A stretch of 64,000 nucleotides of DNA from Glycomyces artemisiae (GTDB taxonomy: Bacteria; Actinomycetota; Actinomycetes; Mycobacteriales; Micromonosporaceae). The stretch is taken from NCBI RefSeq assembly GCF_003002955.1, contig NZ_PVTJ01000002.1:248001-312000 (forward strand), given 5' to 3'. Position 1 is the first letter of the stretch; every line of letters starts with the position of its first letter. Position numbers and translations under genes: made by a program. The notes beneath the pieces were generated by a model that did no database searches, was not told the DNA's origin, and saw nothing but the letters and a program-made list of their open reading frames with translations. Shown in pieces: positions 52,547 through 61,744 of the stretch.

Positions 52547-53767
52547 TTAGATGTTCGCGGCGATGTCCTTGCGGTAGTAGCCGCCTTCGAGTTTGACGCC
52601 TTCGGTGAGGGCGTAGGCCTCCTGGCGGGCTTCGGCGACGGAGCGGCCGGTGCCGACGCAGCCGAGGACGCGGCCGCCGGTGGCGATGAGCTGGCCGGAG
52701 GCGTCGAGGGCGGTGCCGGCGTGGAGGATGCCGTCGGCGTCGGCGCCGAAGAGGGGGCGGCCGGTGACCGTGGTGCCCGGGTAGCCCTCGTTGGCGACGA
52801 CGACGCACACGGCGGCGCCCTCGCGCCACCACAGGGAGCCGAAGTCGGCGAGCTTGCCGGTCGCGGCCGCGTACAGGAGCTCCCCGAGCGGGGTCTCCAG
52901 CAGCGCCAGGACCGCCTGGATCTCCGGGTCGCCGAAGCGGGCGTTGAACTCGACGACCTTGAGGCCCTTGGACGTCAGCGCGAGGCCGCAGTACAGGGTC
53001 CCGACGAACGGGATGCCGCGCCCGGCGAGCTCGGCGAGGGTCGGCTCGGCGACGCGCTCCATGACCTCGGCGACCAGGTCGTCCGGGGCCCACGGCAGCG
53101 GCGTGTACGCGCCCATGCCGCCGGTGTTCGGGCCCGTGCCGCCGTCGCCGATGCGCTTGAAGTCCTGCGCGGGCAGCATCGGCTTCGCGGTCGTGCCGTC
53201 GGCGATGACGAACAGCGACACCTCCGGGCCGTCGAGGTACTCCTCGATGACCACGCGCTCGCAGTCCATGGCGTGCGCGAGCGCCTGCTCGCGGTCCTCG
53301 GTGACGACGACGCCCTTCCCGGCGGCGAGGCCGTCGTCCTTGACGACGTACGGCGCGCCGAACTCGTCGAGCGCCGCCTCGGCCTCCTCGCGGGTGCGGC
53401 AGGCGCGCGCGGCGGCGGTCGGGACGCCCGCGGCGGCCATGACCTCCTTCGCGAACGCCTTCGAGCCCTCGATGCGGGCGGCCTCGCCGCCCGGTCCGTA
53501 CACGGGGATGCCCTTCGCGCGGACCGCGTCGGCGACGCCCGCGACGAGCGGGGCCTCCGGGCCCACGATCACGAGGTCGGCCGCGCAGGTCACCGCCAGG
53601 GACGCCACCGCGGCGGGGTCGGTCTGGTTCACCGGCACGCACTCGCCGAGCGCGGCCATGCCGGGGTTCCCCGGAGCGCAGATGAGCTTGGTGACGGATT
53701 CGTCCGCGGCCAGGGCCGCCGCGAGGGCGTGCTCGCGGCCGCCGGAGCCGATCAGGAGTACTCGCAC
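52547..53767 (-). CDS. purD: Phosphoribosylamine--glycine ligase (GAR synthetase)
   Basis: PurD carries out the second step of purine synthesis, joining glycine to phosphoribosylamine with ATP. The 406-residue ATP-grasp protein has VLLIGSGGREHALA (about 3-16), VGPEAPLVAGVADAVR (about 72), PYVVKDDGLAAGKGVVV (about 140-156) and RFGDPEIQAVL (about 282). GTG 53767 lies 6 nt from TAAACT (53774-53779 on the reverse strand), indicating a leaderless mRNA. It is divergent from purB, 122 bp apart. Confidence 0.95.
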   Translation of the reverse strand: MRVLLIGSGGREHALAAALAADESVTKLICAPGNPGMAALGECVPVNQTDPAAVASLAVTCAADLVIVGPEAPLVAGVADAVRAKGIPVYGPGGEAARIEGSKAFAKEVMAAAGVPTAAARACRTREEAEAALDEFGAPYVVKDDGLAAGKGVVVTEDREQALAHAMDCERVVIEEYLDGPEVSLFVIADGTTAKPMLPAQDFKRIGDGGTGPNTGGMGAYTPLPWAPDDLVAEVMERVAEPTLAELAGRGIPFVGTLYCGLALTSKGLKVVEFNARFGDPEIQAVLALLETPLGELLYAAATGKLADFGSLWWREGAAVCVVVANEGYPGTTVTGRPLFGADADGILHAGTALDASGQLIATGGRVLGCVGTGRSVAEARQEAYALTEGVKLEGGYYRKDIAANI

Positions 53768-53889
53768 ACGGCCAGTTTACGGGGTGGATACGTGCTGGTT
53801 AACCGCCACGCCGGTGGCGAACGTGACACCCGCCCTCCGGACGGGTGCGCACCAGGCGCAGCGCCGCCGGAAAGTGACATCATTGCCCC

Positions 53890-55308
53890 GTGACTGCGAA
53901 TGTGCTCGCCGAGCGTTATGCCTCCGCGCCGATGCGCGACATCTGGGACCCCGTCGGGAAGATCAAGGCCGAGCGGCGCCTGTGGATCGCCGTGCTCCAG
54001 GCCCAGCACGACCTCGGCGTCACCGTCCCCGACGGCGTGATCGCCGACTACGAGCGCGTCCTCGACCAGGTCGACCTCGCCTCGATCGCCGAGCGCGAGC
54101 GCGTCACCAAGCACGACGTCAAGGCCCGCATCGAGGAGTTCTCCGACCTCGCCGGCCACCAGCACATCCACAAGGGAATGACCAGCCGCGACCTCACCGA
54201 GAACGTCGAGCAGATGCAGGTCCGCGAGTCCCTCGAACTCGTGCAGGGCCGCATCGTCGCCGCGCTCGTGCGCCTCGCAGCCCGCGCGCAGCAGTACCGC
54301 GACCTCGTCATGGCCGGACGCAGCCACAACGTCCCCGCCCAGGCCACCACCCTCGGGAAGCGGTTCGCGACCTGGGCCGAGGAGCTCCTCGCCGCCCACG
54401 ACCGCATCGAGGACCTGCTCAAGCGGTACCCGCTGCGCGGGATCAAAGGCCCCGTCGGCACCGCCCAGGACATGCTCGACCTGTTCGGCGGCGACACCGC
54501 GAAGCTCGCCGAGCTCGAACGGCGCGTCGCCGCCCACCTCGGGTTCGAGCGCGTCATGGACTCCGTCGGCCAGGTCTACCCCAGGTCCCTCGACTACGAG
54601 GTCGGCACCGCGCTCGTCCAGGCCGTCGCCGCCCCCTCCTCCGCCGCGCTCACCATCCGGCTCATGGCCGGCGCCGAGCTCGCCACCGAGGGCTTCATGC
54701 CCGGCCAGGTCGGGTCCTCCGCCATGCCGCACAAGATGAACACCCGCTCCTCCGAGCGCGTCAACGGCCTCGCCGTCGTCGCCCGCGGCTACGCCGCCAT
54801 GCTCGGCGAACTCGCCGGGGACCAGTGGAACGAAGGGGACGTCTCCTGCTCGGTCGTCCGCCGCGTCGCCCTCCCCGACCTGTTCTTCGCCGTCGACGGA
54901 CTCTATGAGACGTTCCTCACGGTCCTCGACAACTTCGGGGCCTACCCCGCCGTCATCGGCGCCGAACTCGACCGCTACCTCCCCTTCCTGACCTCCACAA
55001 AGGTCCTCATGGAGGCCCTCAGGCAGGGCGCCGGCCGCGAGGACGCCCACGGGGCCATCAAGGAGCACGCCGTCGCCGTCGCCCGCGCCATGCGCGAGGA
55101 CGGCCAGCGCGAGAACGACCTCTTCGACCGCCTCGCCGCCGACCCGCGCCTCCCGCTCGACCGGGACGGGCTCGCCGCGCTCGTCGCGAATACGGGTGAA
55201 TTCACCGGCGCCGCAGGCGATCAGGTCGACCGTGTCGCCGAAAGGGTGGCCGAAGCGGCGAAAGCGCACCCCGAGGCGGCCGCGTACCGGCCCGGCTCGA
55301 TCCTCTGA
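53890..55308 (+). CDS. purB: Adenylosuccinate lyase
   Basis: PurB acts twice in purine synthesis, on SAICAR and on adenylosuccinate. The 472-residue fumarase/aspartase-superfamily protein has HKGMTSRDLTENVEQMQ (about 97-113), GRSHNVPAQATTLGKRFA (about 140-157) and the signature loop GSSAMPHKMNTRSSERV (about 276-292, with the catalytic Ser). GTG 53890 lies 6 nt after CATCAT (53878-53883), a weak -10. It is divergent from purD. Confidence 0.95.
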   Translation: MTANVLAERYASAPMRDIWDPVGKIKAERRLWIAVLQAQHDLGVTVPDGVIADYERVLDQVDLASIAERERVTKHDVKARIEEFSDLAGHQHIHKGMTSRDLTENVEQMQVRESLELVQGRIVAALVRLAARAQQYRDLVMAGRSHNVPAQATTLGKRFATWAEELLAAHDRIEDLLKRYPLRGIKGPVGTAQDMLDLFGGDTAKLAELERRVAAHLGFERVMDSVGQVYPRSLDYEVGTALVQAVAAPSSAALTIRLMAGAELATEGFMPGQVGSSAMPHKMNTRSSERVNGLAVVARGYAAMLGELAGDQWNEGDVSCSVVRRVALPDLFFAVDGLYETFLTVLDNFGAYPAVIGAELDRYLPFLTSTKVLMEALRQGAGREDAHGAIKEHAVAVARAMREDGQRENDLFDRLAADPRLPLDRDGLAALVANTGEFTGAAGDQVDRVAERVAEAAKAHPEAAAYRPGSIL

Positions 55309-55315
55309 CGGGCTG

Positions 55316-55357
55316 TGACCTGGCCCCGGTCCCGCAGCGCGGCGCTGGCCCAGGTCA
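55316..55357. terminator. Weak hairpin after purB
   Basis: TGACCTGG (55316-55323) pairs with CCAGGTCA (55350-55357) around a GC-rich 26-nt centre, 8 bp after the purB stop and 55 bp before purS. Confidence 0.45.
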
Positions 55358-55412
55358 GTGCCCGTGAATATGCTGGTCCTGTTCCGTCCATGTGACCGAC
55401 AGGAGTGCGACC

Positions 55413-55658
55413 GTGGCCCGTGTAGTGGTCGACGTGATGCTGAAGTCCGAAATCCTCGACCCCCAGGGCGAGGCCGTCCTCGGGGCGCTGCCCCGCCTCG
55501 GCGTCACCGACGTGTCGTCGGTGCGGATCGGCAAGCGCGTCGAGATCGAGTTCGACGAGAACGCCCGGAACGTCGAGGAGCAGTCGCGCGTCATCGCCGA
55601 CCAGCTCCTGGCCAACCCCGTGATCGAGTCGTTCGCCATCTCCATCGAGGGCGCATGA
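55413..55658 (+). CDS. purS: Phosphoribosylformylglycinamidine synthase subunit PurS
   Basis: PurS is the small structural subunit that links PurQ and PurL in the three-part FGAM synthase. The protein has 81 residues from GTG 55413, with AGGAG 7 nt upstream: [19 protein letters not shown] (about 1-19) and [19 protein letters not shown]. The open frame before GTG is not conserved. The stop overlaps purQ by 4 bp. Confidence 0.94.
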   Translation: MARVVVDVMLKSEILDPQGEAVLGALPRLGVTDVSSVRIGKRVEIEFDENARNVEEQSRVIADQLLANPVIESFAISIEGA

Positions 55659-56338
55659 GCGCGCGCGTCGGGGTCGTCACCTTCCCCGGCTCCCTCGACG
55701 ACCGGGACGCCGCCCGCGCGGTGTACCTGGCCGGGGGCGAGCCGGTCGCGCTGTGGCACGACGACGCCCAGATCCACGGCGTCGACGCCGTGTTCCTGCC
55801 CGGCGGGTTCTCCTACGGCGACGCGCTGCGCTGCGGCGCGATCGCCCGCTTCAGCCAGGTGATGGACACCGTGAAGGCCGCGGCCGCCCAGGGGATGCCC
55901 GTCCTCGGCGTCTGCAACGGCTTCCAGGTCCTGTGCGAGTCGCACCTGCTGCCCGGCGCGCTGGTGCGCAACGCCCACCTGCGCTACCGCAACCGGCCCG
56001 CGCGCCTGCGCGTGGAGACGACCCGGACCGCGTGGACGAACGCGTTCGCGCCCGAGGCCGAGATCGTCCTGCCCGCCAAGCACGGCGAGGGCCGGTACGT
56101 CGCCGACGAGGCGGTCCTGGACCGGCTGGAGGGCGACGGCAGGGTCGTCTTCCGGTACCTCGACAACCCGAACGGCTCGATGCGCGACATCGCCGGGGTG
56201 GCGAACGAGGCCGGGAACGTCGTCGGCCTCATGCCCCACCCCGAGCACGCCGTGGAGGCGCTGACCGGGCCGTCGACCGACGGCCTCGGCATCGTCGCCT
56301 CCGTCCTGGCCCACCTCAGCGAGGGAGCGAGCCGATGA
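55655..56338 (+). CDS. purQ: Phosphoribosylformylglycinamidine synthase subunit PurQ (glutaminase)
   Basis: PurQ is the class I glutamine amidotransferase that supplies ammonia to PurL. The 227-residue protein has [19 protein letters not shown] (about 5-23), [19 protein letters not shown] (about 48-66), the nucleophile in GVCNGFQVL (Cys about 87) and the His-Glu pair in [11 protein letters not shown] (about 201). ATG 55655 overlaps the purS stop by 4 bp and the gene overlaps purL by 4 bp, giving tight coupling. Confidence 0.95.
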   Translation: MSARVGVVTFPGSLDDRDAARAVYLAGGEPVALWHDDAQIHGVDAVFLPGGFSYGDALRCGAIARFSQVMDTVKAAAAQGMPVLGVCNGFQVLCESHLLPGALVRNAHLRYRNRPARLRVETTRTAWTNAFAPEAEIVLPAKHGEGRYVADEAVLDRLEGDGRVVFRYLDNPNGSMRDIAGVANEAGNVVGLMPHPEHAVEALTGPSTDGLGIVASVLAHLSEGASR

Positions 56339-58608
56339 CCAGCTACGTGCCAGTGGACACCGTCGGGGTCGCCTCGGCGACGCCCGACGAGAAGCAGCCG
56401 TGGGCCGAACTGGGCCTCAAGGACGACGAGTACCAGCGGATCCGCGAGATCCTGGGCCGCCGCCCCACCCAGTCCGAGCTCGCCATGTACTCGATCATGT
56501 GGTCCGAGCACTGCTCGTACAAGTCGAGCAAGGTGCACCTGCGCCAGTTCGGGCAGAAGAACCCGCGGACCCCGCGCCTGCTGGCCGGGATCGGCGAGAA
56601 CGCCGGCGTCGTCGCCATCGACGAGAACATCGCCGTCACGTTCAAGGTCGAGTCGCACAACCACCCGTCGTACGTCGAGCCCAAGCAGGGCGCGGCCACC
56701 GGCGTCGGCGGCATCATCCGCGACATCATCGCGATGGGCGCCCGCCCGATCGCCGTCATGGACTCGCTGCGCTTCGGCGCCATCGACCACCCCGACACCG
56801 CCCGGGTCCTCCCGGGCGTCGTCGACGGCATCGGCCACTACGGCAACTGCGTGGGCCTGCCGAACATCGGCGGCGAGACCTACTTCGACCCGTGCTACCA
56901 GGGCAACCCGCTCGTCAACGCGCTCAGCGTCGGCGTCATGCCCCGCTCGCGCCTCCAGTCGATGCAGGCCTCCGGCACCGGGAACGTCGTGATCCTCCTC
57001 GGCGCGAAGACCGGCCGCGACGGCATCGGCGGCGTGTCCGTCCTCGCCTCCGCGACGTTCTCCGAGTCCGGCGAGGACGACGCCCGGCCGTCGGTGCAGG
57101 TCGGCGACCCGTTCACCGAGAAGCTCCTCATCGAGGTGTGCCTGGAGCTGTTCGACGCGCAGCTCGTCGTCGGCGTCCAGGACCTCGGCGGCGCCGGGCT
57201 CACCTGCGCGCTCAGCGAGACCGCGGCCGCCGGCGACGGCGGCATGCACGTCGACCTCGAACTCGTCCCCTTGCGCGCCAAGGGCATGGAGCCGCACGAC
57301 ATCCTCGCCTCCGAGTCGCAGGAGCGGATGCTCCTCATCGTCGACCCGGCCAAGGCCGAGGAAGTGCTCGCGCGCGCCCACCGCTGGGGGCTCCTCGCCA
57401 CCGCGATCGGCACCGTCACCGACACCGGCCGCCTCGTCGTGGACTTCCACGGCCAGACCGTCGTCGACGTCCCGCCGAAGTCCCTCGCCGACGAGGGCCC
57501 GGTCTACAATCGGCCCCTCGCCGAGCCGAACGACCTGGGGCTCATCGCGGTCGACCGCGCCGAGACCCTGCCGCGCCCGGCCACCGACGAGGAGATCCGC
57601 CAGACCGTCCTCGACATGGCCGCCAGCCCGAACCTGTGCGACAAGTCCTGGATCACCGAGCAGTACGACTCGTCGGTGTTCGGGAACACGGTCCTGGGCA
57701 CGCCGCACGACGCGGGCGTCGTCCGCCTCGACGAGCGCACCGGCGTCGGCATCGCGATCTCCCTCGACGGCAACGGGCGCTTCGCGCGCCTCGACCCGTA
57801 CCACGGGGCGCAGCTCGCGCTGGCCGAGGCGTACCGGAACGTCGCCGTCACCGGCGCGACCCCGATCGCCGTCTCCGACTGCCTGAACTTCGGGTCCCCC
57901 GAGGACCCGCACGTCATGTGGCAGTTCGAGCGGGCCGTCACCGGGATCGCCGACGGATGCCAGAAGCTCGGCATCCCCGTCACCGGCGGCAACGTCTCGT
58001 TCTACAACCAGACCGGCCGCGAGGCGATCCACCCGACGCCCGTCATCGGCGTGCTCGGCGTGATCGAGGACGTGGCCCGGCGGATCCCGCTCGGCCTGGG
58101 CCGCACCGGCGACACGATCGCGCTCATCGGCACCACCGAGGAGGAGCTGTCGGGCTCGGAGTGGGCCGCGGTCAAGCACGGGCACCTCGGCGGCGTGCCG
58201 CCGAAGGTCGACCTGGACCACGAGATGAAGCTCGCGGACCTGCTGTCGCGCCTGGCCGAGACCGAGCAGCTCGCGGCCGCGCACGACCTGTCCGAGGGCG
58301 GGCTGGCGCAGGCGCTGGTCGAGGCGATCTCGTTCTCGGGCATGGGCGCGCAGATCCTCCTGCCGGAGGGCGCCGACCCGTTCACGTACCTGTTCTCGGA
58401 GTCGTCCGGGCGGGTGCTCGTGGTGATCCCGCGGGGCCAGGAGCTCGCCGTGCGCTCGGCGTGCGAGTCCCGCGGCCTGCCGATCACGCCGCTGGGCGTG
58501 GCCGACGCGAACACCGACGGCCTGCACCTGCGCGACCACTTCGACCTCTCCCGCGACGAGATCGACGCGGCCTTCAAGGGCCGCATCGGCGCCCGCCTGG
58601 GAGAGTAA
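56335..58608 (+). CDS. purL: Phosphoribosylformylglycinamidine synthase subunit PurL
   Basis: PurL is the synthetase subunit that converts FGAR to FGAM with ATP and ammonia. The 757-residue small-type PurL has [15 protein letters not shown] (about 53-67), [16 protein letters not shown] (about 98-113), [16 protein letters not shown] (about 122) and the repeated AIRS-like half from [21 protein letters not shown] (about 476). ATG 56335 overlaps the purQ stop by 4 bp. Confidence 0.96.
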   Translation: MTSYVPVDTVGVASATPDEKQPWAELGLKDDEYQRIREILGRRPTQSELAMYSIMWSEHCSYKSSKVHLRQFGQKNPRTPRLLAGIGENAGVVAIDENIAVTFKVESHNHPSYVEPKQGAATGVGGIIRDIIAMGARPIAVMDSLRFGAIDHPDTARVLPGVVDGIGHYGNCVGLPNIGGETYFDPCYQGNPLVNALSVGVMPRSRLQSMQASGTGNVVILLGAKTGRDGIGGVSVLASATFSESGEDDARPSVQVGDPFTEKLLIEVCLELFDAQLVVGVQDLGGAGLTCALSETAAAGDGGMHVDLELVPLRAKGMEPHDILASESQERMLLIVDPAKAEEVLARAHRWGLLATAIGTVTDTGRLVVDFHGQTVVDVPPKSLADEGPVYNRPLAEPNDLGLIAVDRAETLPRPATDEEIRQTVLDMAASPNLCDKSWITEQYDSSVFGNTVLGTPHDAGVVRLDERTGVGIAISLDGNGRFARLDPYHGAQLALAEAYRNVAVTGATPIAVSDCLNFGSPEDPHVMWQFERAVTGIADGCQKLGIPVTGGNVSFYNQTGREAIHPTPVIGVLGVIEDVARRIPLGLGRTGDTIALIGTTEEELSGSEWAAVKHGHLGGVPPKVDLDHEMKLADLLSRLAETEQLAAAHDLSEGGLAQALVEAISFSGMGAQILLPEGADPFTYLFSESSGRVLVVIPRGQELAVRSACESRGLPITPLGVADANTDGLHLRDHFDLSRDEIDAAFKGRIGARLGE

Positions 58609-58628
58609 GGACACAGAAGTAAGGAATA

Positions 58629-58656
58629 GGGCCCTCGGCGTTCGCCGGGGGCCCTA
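58629..58656. terminator. Bidirectional terminator after purL
   Basis: AGGGCCCTCGGC pairs with GCCGGGGGCCCT around a GTTC loop (58629-58656, one G-U pair), between purL and the convergent SCP-family gene. The right edge overlaps the end of that gene by 3 bp. Confidence 0.75.
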
Positions 58657-59037
58657 CTCGTCTGCGTCCTCTTCTGGCGCGTCGAGCGGTTCGCCGTGGG
58701 GGCCGGTCAGGGGGAGGACCTCGGTGAGGTCGGCGCGCTGGCCGGAGGCGGAGACGCGGCCCGCGGCGACGGCGTCGGCGAAGGCGAGGCGGCCGGCGGC
58801 GAGTTCGACGAACACGACCGGGTGGCATTCGACGACGTTGGGGGGCGTGCCGCGCCGGTGGCGGGGGCCCTCGACGCACTGCACCGCGCCGTACGGCGGG
58901 ACCCGCACTTCCACGGAGTGTCCTGGGGCTTTGGCGGCGAGCGCGCGCAGCAGCTCCCGCACCGCCGCTTTCAGGGTCTCCTTGTCGGGGGCCTCGTCGT
59001 TGTCGATCGCGGCGATGGCGTCGGCCACAGCGTCCAC
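58654..59037 (-). CDS. Sterol carrier (SCP-ortholog) family protein
   Basis: The 127-residue soluble protein has an N-terminal helical part (about 1-38: KAAVRELLRALAAKAPG) and an SCP2-like alpha/beta part: SVEVRVPPYGAVQCVEGPRHRRGTPP (about 41-66), VVECHPVVFVELAAGRLAFADA (about 68-89). It is a known actinobacterial companion of the purL-purF region. Lipid binding is family inference; its role here is unknown. GTG 59037 has GGGAGG 7 nt upstream. Confidence 0.85.
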   Translation of the reverse strand: MDAVADAIAAIDNDEAPDKETLKAAVRELLRALAAKAPGHSVEVRVPPYGAVQCVEGPRHRRGTPPNVVECHPVVFVELAAGRLAFADAVAAGRVSASGQRADLTEVLPLTGPHGEPLDAPEEDADE

Positions 59038-59261
59038 GGAGAGACCTCCCGGTCACGTTAGACTGCCCGTTACGGCACGTTGCCGAACGGCGATGATCGC
59101 CGCTGGACCGTCGCCCGCGGCACCGCCCGCACCCCGGTCCCGTAACCGAAATGAGACCAGGCATAGTGGCGACGACGGCCCGCTTCCGTGGGTTCGTCGT
59201 GCCTGCCCGCTGCGAGATCCGCGGGCCGGGCCCGAAAGCACATGCCCAGGAGGGGATGTAG

Positions 59262-61322
59262 ATGACCGTAGCGGCCGCACCGAGCGGGACCCAGGGTAGC
59301 GCCCCGCGGTCCCCGCGCAGGCGACGGGGTGCTCTGGCCTCGCGCCTCGCCGGCCTCGCCGCGGCGGGCGGCGTCCTGCTGCTCGGCGTCCTCGCGTTCC
59401 CGCAGGCCGCGATGGCCCAGGGGCAGTTCACGGCGACGATCAACAGCCAGAACCCGTTCATCGACATCGGCGGCGCGCCCGCCTCGGTGTCGGTGACGCT
59501 GTCCGCCGCGCACAACGACCCGATGGGCAAGGACGCGGACGTGTCCGCGGAGCTCGAAGGGATCGGCGACTACGCGTACATCACCGTGCAGGACGGCGGC
59601 GGGTGCACGATCACCGGCGACACCTCGGTCAAGTGCGAGGACGTCCCGATGGGGCAGACCCGCAACATCACCTTCCTGATCAACCCCTACCCGGACTCGG
59701 ACCTCCCCGAGGGCCAGCAGGAGATGGGGCAGTTCAAGGTCAAGTACAACGGCGGCGACACCTCCACGAACGTCACCGTCACGGGCCACGCCCAGAACGC
59801 GGTCAACAAGATCAGCGGCAAGGTCACCTCGAACGGCGAGCCCGTCGAGGGCGCGAAGGTCGTCCTCAAGGACGGCGAGGGCAACGAGCGCGACACCGAG
59901 ACCGGCGGCGACGGCGGCTTCGAGTTCACCGGCGGCGGCAACCCGATCAAGGCCGGCGACATGACCCTCACCATCACCAAGGAGGGCTTCGAGGAGAAGG
60001 TCGAGGAGTTCACCGTCGAGTCCGGGGACTTCAACCGGAACGTGACCCTCGCCCAGGTGCAGGAGGAGGAGACGACCTCCGCGGCCCCGACCACCGAGGC
60101 CGCCCCGTCCCCCGAGCCGAGCGAGACCAAGGACGAAGAGGGCGGCGGGATCTCCGGCACGCTCCTGTTCCTCATCATCATCGGTGCGCTCCTGGTGATC
60201 GGCGGCATCGTCGGCATCGTGTTCCTGCTGCGCGGCGGCAAGGACAAGGACGACGACGACGGCGAGAGCTTCGCCCCCGACGGCCCGCCCGAGCACAAGC
60301 CAACCGCCGCCCAGGTCGGCTCGCCCGGCGTCTACCAGGCCGGGCCCGCGCCCGGCTCCGAGGCGCCGACGATGATCCACCCCGGCGGCCTCGTCGACGG
60401 CGCGGCCTCGGCCCCGACCGCGTTCGGCCCCGCGTACGGCGGCGGCTCGGACTCCACGCAGGTCATGCCGCAGGGCGGCTTCGGCGCCCCGCCCGCCGGG
60501 CCCGGCCCGGTCGGCCCCGACGGGACGACGATCCTCCCGGTCGTGAAGCAGCCCGGCGGCCCCGGCGCGTCCGACGCGACGCAGATCATGCCGCAGGCGA
60601 ACCTGTCGAACCCGCCCGCGGCCCCGCACGGGTCGTTCGGCGCCGACGCGGCCACCCGCCCGCACCCCTCGCCCACCGGGGCGTTCGGCGCGGACCCGGG
60701 CGCGACCCGGCCCCACCCGTCCCCGACGGGCGCGTTCTCCGACCCCGGCGCGACCCGCCCGCACCCGGGCGCGGCGCCGACCGGCTCGTTCTCCGACCCC
60801 GGTGCGACGCGGCCCTACTCGGCGCCGACCCCGCCGCCGTCCGGCGGCGGCATGTTCGAGCCGCAGAACCCGGGCCTGGTGCCCGGCGCGCCGTCCGAGC
60901 CCCGCCACGGCGGCCCGAGCGCGCCCCAGTACGGGCCCGGCTCGCAGAACTTCGGCGGCCCGGCCCAGCCGAGCCAGCCGCAGGGCTACGGCCAGTCCCA
61001 GAACTACGGGCAGCCCGGCCAGGGCTTCGGCGGCGGCCAAGGCGGCCCGAGCCAGCCGCAGGGCTACGGCGCGCACGGCGCTCCGAGCGCCCCGCAGGAG
61101 CCGACCGGGTACGGCCAGTCCATGCGCCGCGACCCGTACGCCCCGTCGGAGCCCTCGGCCCCGCCCGCCGGGACCCGCCCGATGCCCCAGTACGGCAACC
61201 AGTCCCAGCCCTCGGCGCCCTCCTACGGCAGCGACGCGGACCGCGACCCCGACGACCCCGACTCGCGCCGCACCGAGCGCCGCAGCTGGGGCGAATGGGA
61301 CGACCGGCCCCGCTCCTGGTAG
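59262..61322 (+). CDS. Exported/membrane protein with carboxypeptidase-regulatory-like domain and long cytoplasmic Pro-rich tail
   Basis: The 686-residue protein has a signal or anchor segment (about 25-52), an extracytoplasmic beta-rich domain (about 53-180) and a CarboxypepD_reg/CNA-B-like repeat (about 180-265, KISGKVTSNGEPVEGAKVVLKD). A Thr/Glu linker and a strong membrane helix (about 296-322) follow, then a cytoplasmic Pro/Gly/Gln-rich tail of about 360 residues. The tail repeats Thr motifs (DSTQVMPQ, DATQIMPQ, GTTILPV) and three to four ATRPHPSPTGAF-like units, resembling multi-site targets of PknB-type kinases. AGGAGG precedes ATG 59262. Function unknown; an envelope sensor or scaffold is an inference. 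Confidence 0.78.
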   Translation: MTVAAAPSGTQGSAPRSPRRRRGALASRLAGLAAAGGVLLLGVLAFPQAAMAQGQFTATINSQNPFIDIGGAPASVSVTLSAAHNDPMGKDADVSAELEGIGDYAYITVQDGGGCTITGDTSVKCEDVPMGQTRNITFLINPYPDSDLPEGQQEMGQFKVKYNGGDTSTNVTVTGHAQNAVNKISGKVTSNGEPVEGAKVVLKDGEGNERDTETGGDGGFEFTGGGNPIKAGDMTLTITKEGFEEKVEEFTVESGDFNRNVTLAQVQEEETTSAAPTTEAAPSPEPSETKDEEGGGISGTLLFLIIIGALLVIGGIVGIVFLLRGGKDKDDDDGESFAPDGPPEHKPTAAQVGSPGVYQAGPAPGSEAPTMIHPGGLVDGAASAPTAFGPAYGGGSDSTQVMPQGGFGAPPAGPGPVGPDGTTILPVVKQPGGPGASDATQIMPQANLSNPPAAPHGSFGADAATRPHPSPTGAFGADPGATRPHPSPTGAFSDPGATRPHPGAAPTGSFSDPGATRPYSAPTPPPSGGGMFEPQNPGLVPGAPSEPRHGGPSAPQYGPGSQNFGGPAQPSQPQGYGQSQNYGQPGQGFGGGQGGPSQPQGYGAHGAPSAPQEPTGYGQSMRRDPYAPSEPSAPPAGTRPMPQYGNQSQPSAPSYGSDADRDPDDPDSRRTERRSWGEWDDRPRSW
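60640..60830 (+). repeat. Coding repeat ATRPHPSPTGAF
   Basis: Four imperfect 45-60 bp units encode (G)ATRPHPSPTGAFGADPG, GATRPHPSPTGAFSDPG, GATRPHPGAAPTGSFSDPG and GATRPYSAP in the cytoplasmic tail of the preceding membrane protein. Confidence 0.8.
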
Positions 61323-61744
61323 CCGAGAGCCCGGTCACGATCGCAGCCCCGATCGGGTGACACGAGCGCCGCGGGGGCCGATTCCTGTCAGACCCCCGCG
61401 CAATGCTGGCCGCTATCTTCCCCGGGGTGGGTGGGGGCTAGGGATGGAACTACTACTACCCCACCCACCCACCCTCCGGGTGGAGCGCGCCCCGTGCCCC
61501 GTGCCCTCCGCCGCCCGCGCCGCCGCGGAGGCCGCCCGCGCCGGGCCACCGCCCGCGTTCGCCTGCCCCGGCGGTGAAACCGGCCCCGGTGGGCGGAAAT
61601 GCGCGGAGTTTCACCTAGTCGGGAGGGGCACGGCACACACCCGCGCTCGTTGGACAGTGGCGCCGCGCCGCAGGTCCGATAGACTGGCACCTGCGGCTCG
61701 GGCGAACCGGGCGGCGATTCTGCCAGCCGACTGAGGAGTTAGCA
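61323..61744. other. 422-bp region upstream of purF with paired G-quadruplex motifs
   Basis: The + strand at 61424-61443 has four G-runs with loops of 1, 1 and 3 nt. The complementary strand of 61459-61474 has four G-runs with 1-nt loops. The same runs form a 12-bp perfect inverted repeat (61425-61436 / 61459-61470) whose loop contains ATG 61444. GATAGACT near 61678-61685 is a possible purF -10. GAGGAG lies before purF. Confidence 0.7.
61444..61734 (+). CDS. Hypothetical small protein, possible
   Basis: The 96-residue frame starts at ATG 61444 with GTGGGGG 6-7 nt upstream. GC3 is high in the first half and drops later; it ends 11 bp before purF. It is Ala/Pro/Arg-rich with three cysteines and no recognisable domain. 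The start codon lies in the loop of a G-rich hairpin. It could be a leader peptide for purF or non-coding. Confidence 0.3.
   Translation: MELLLPHPPTLRVERAPCPVPSAARAAAEAARAGPPPAFACPGGETGPGGRKCAEFHLVGRGTAHTRARWTVAPRRRSDRLAPAARANRAAILPAD

Noticed and set aside
58686..59061. Rightward open frame opposite the SCP-family gene
   Set aside because: Mirror frame; the leftward frame has the SCP-type pattern and a perfect ribosome site.
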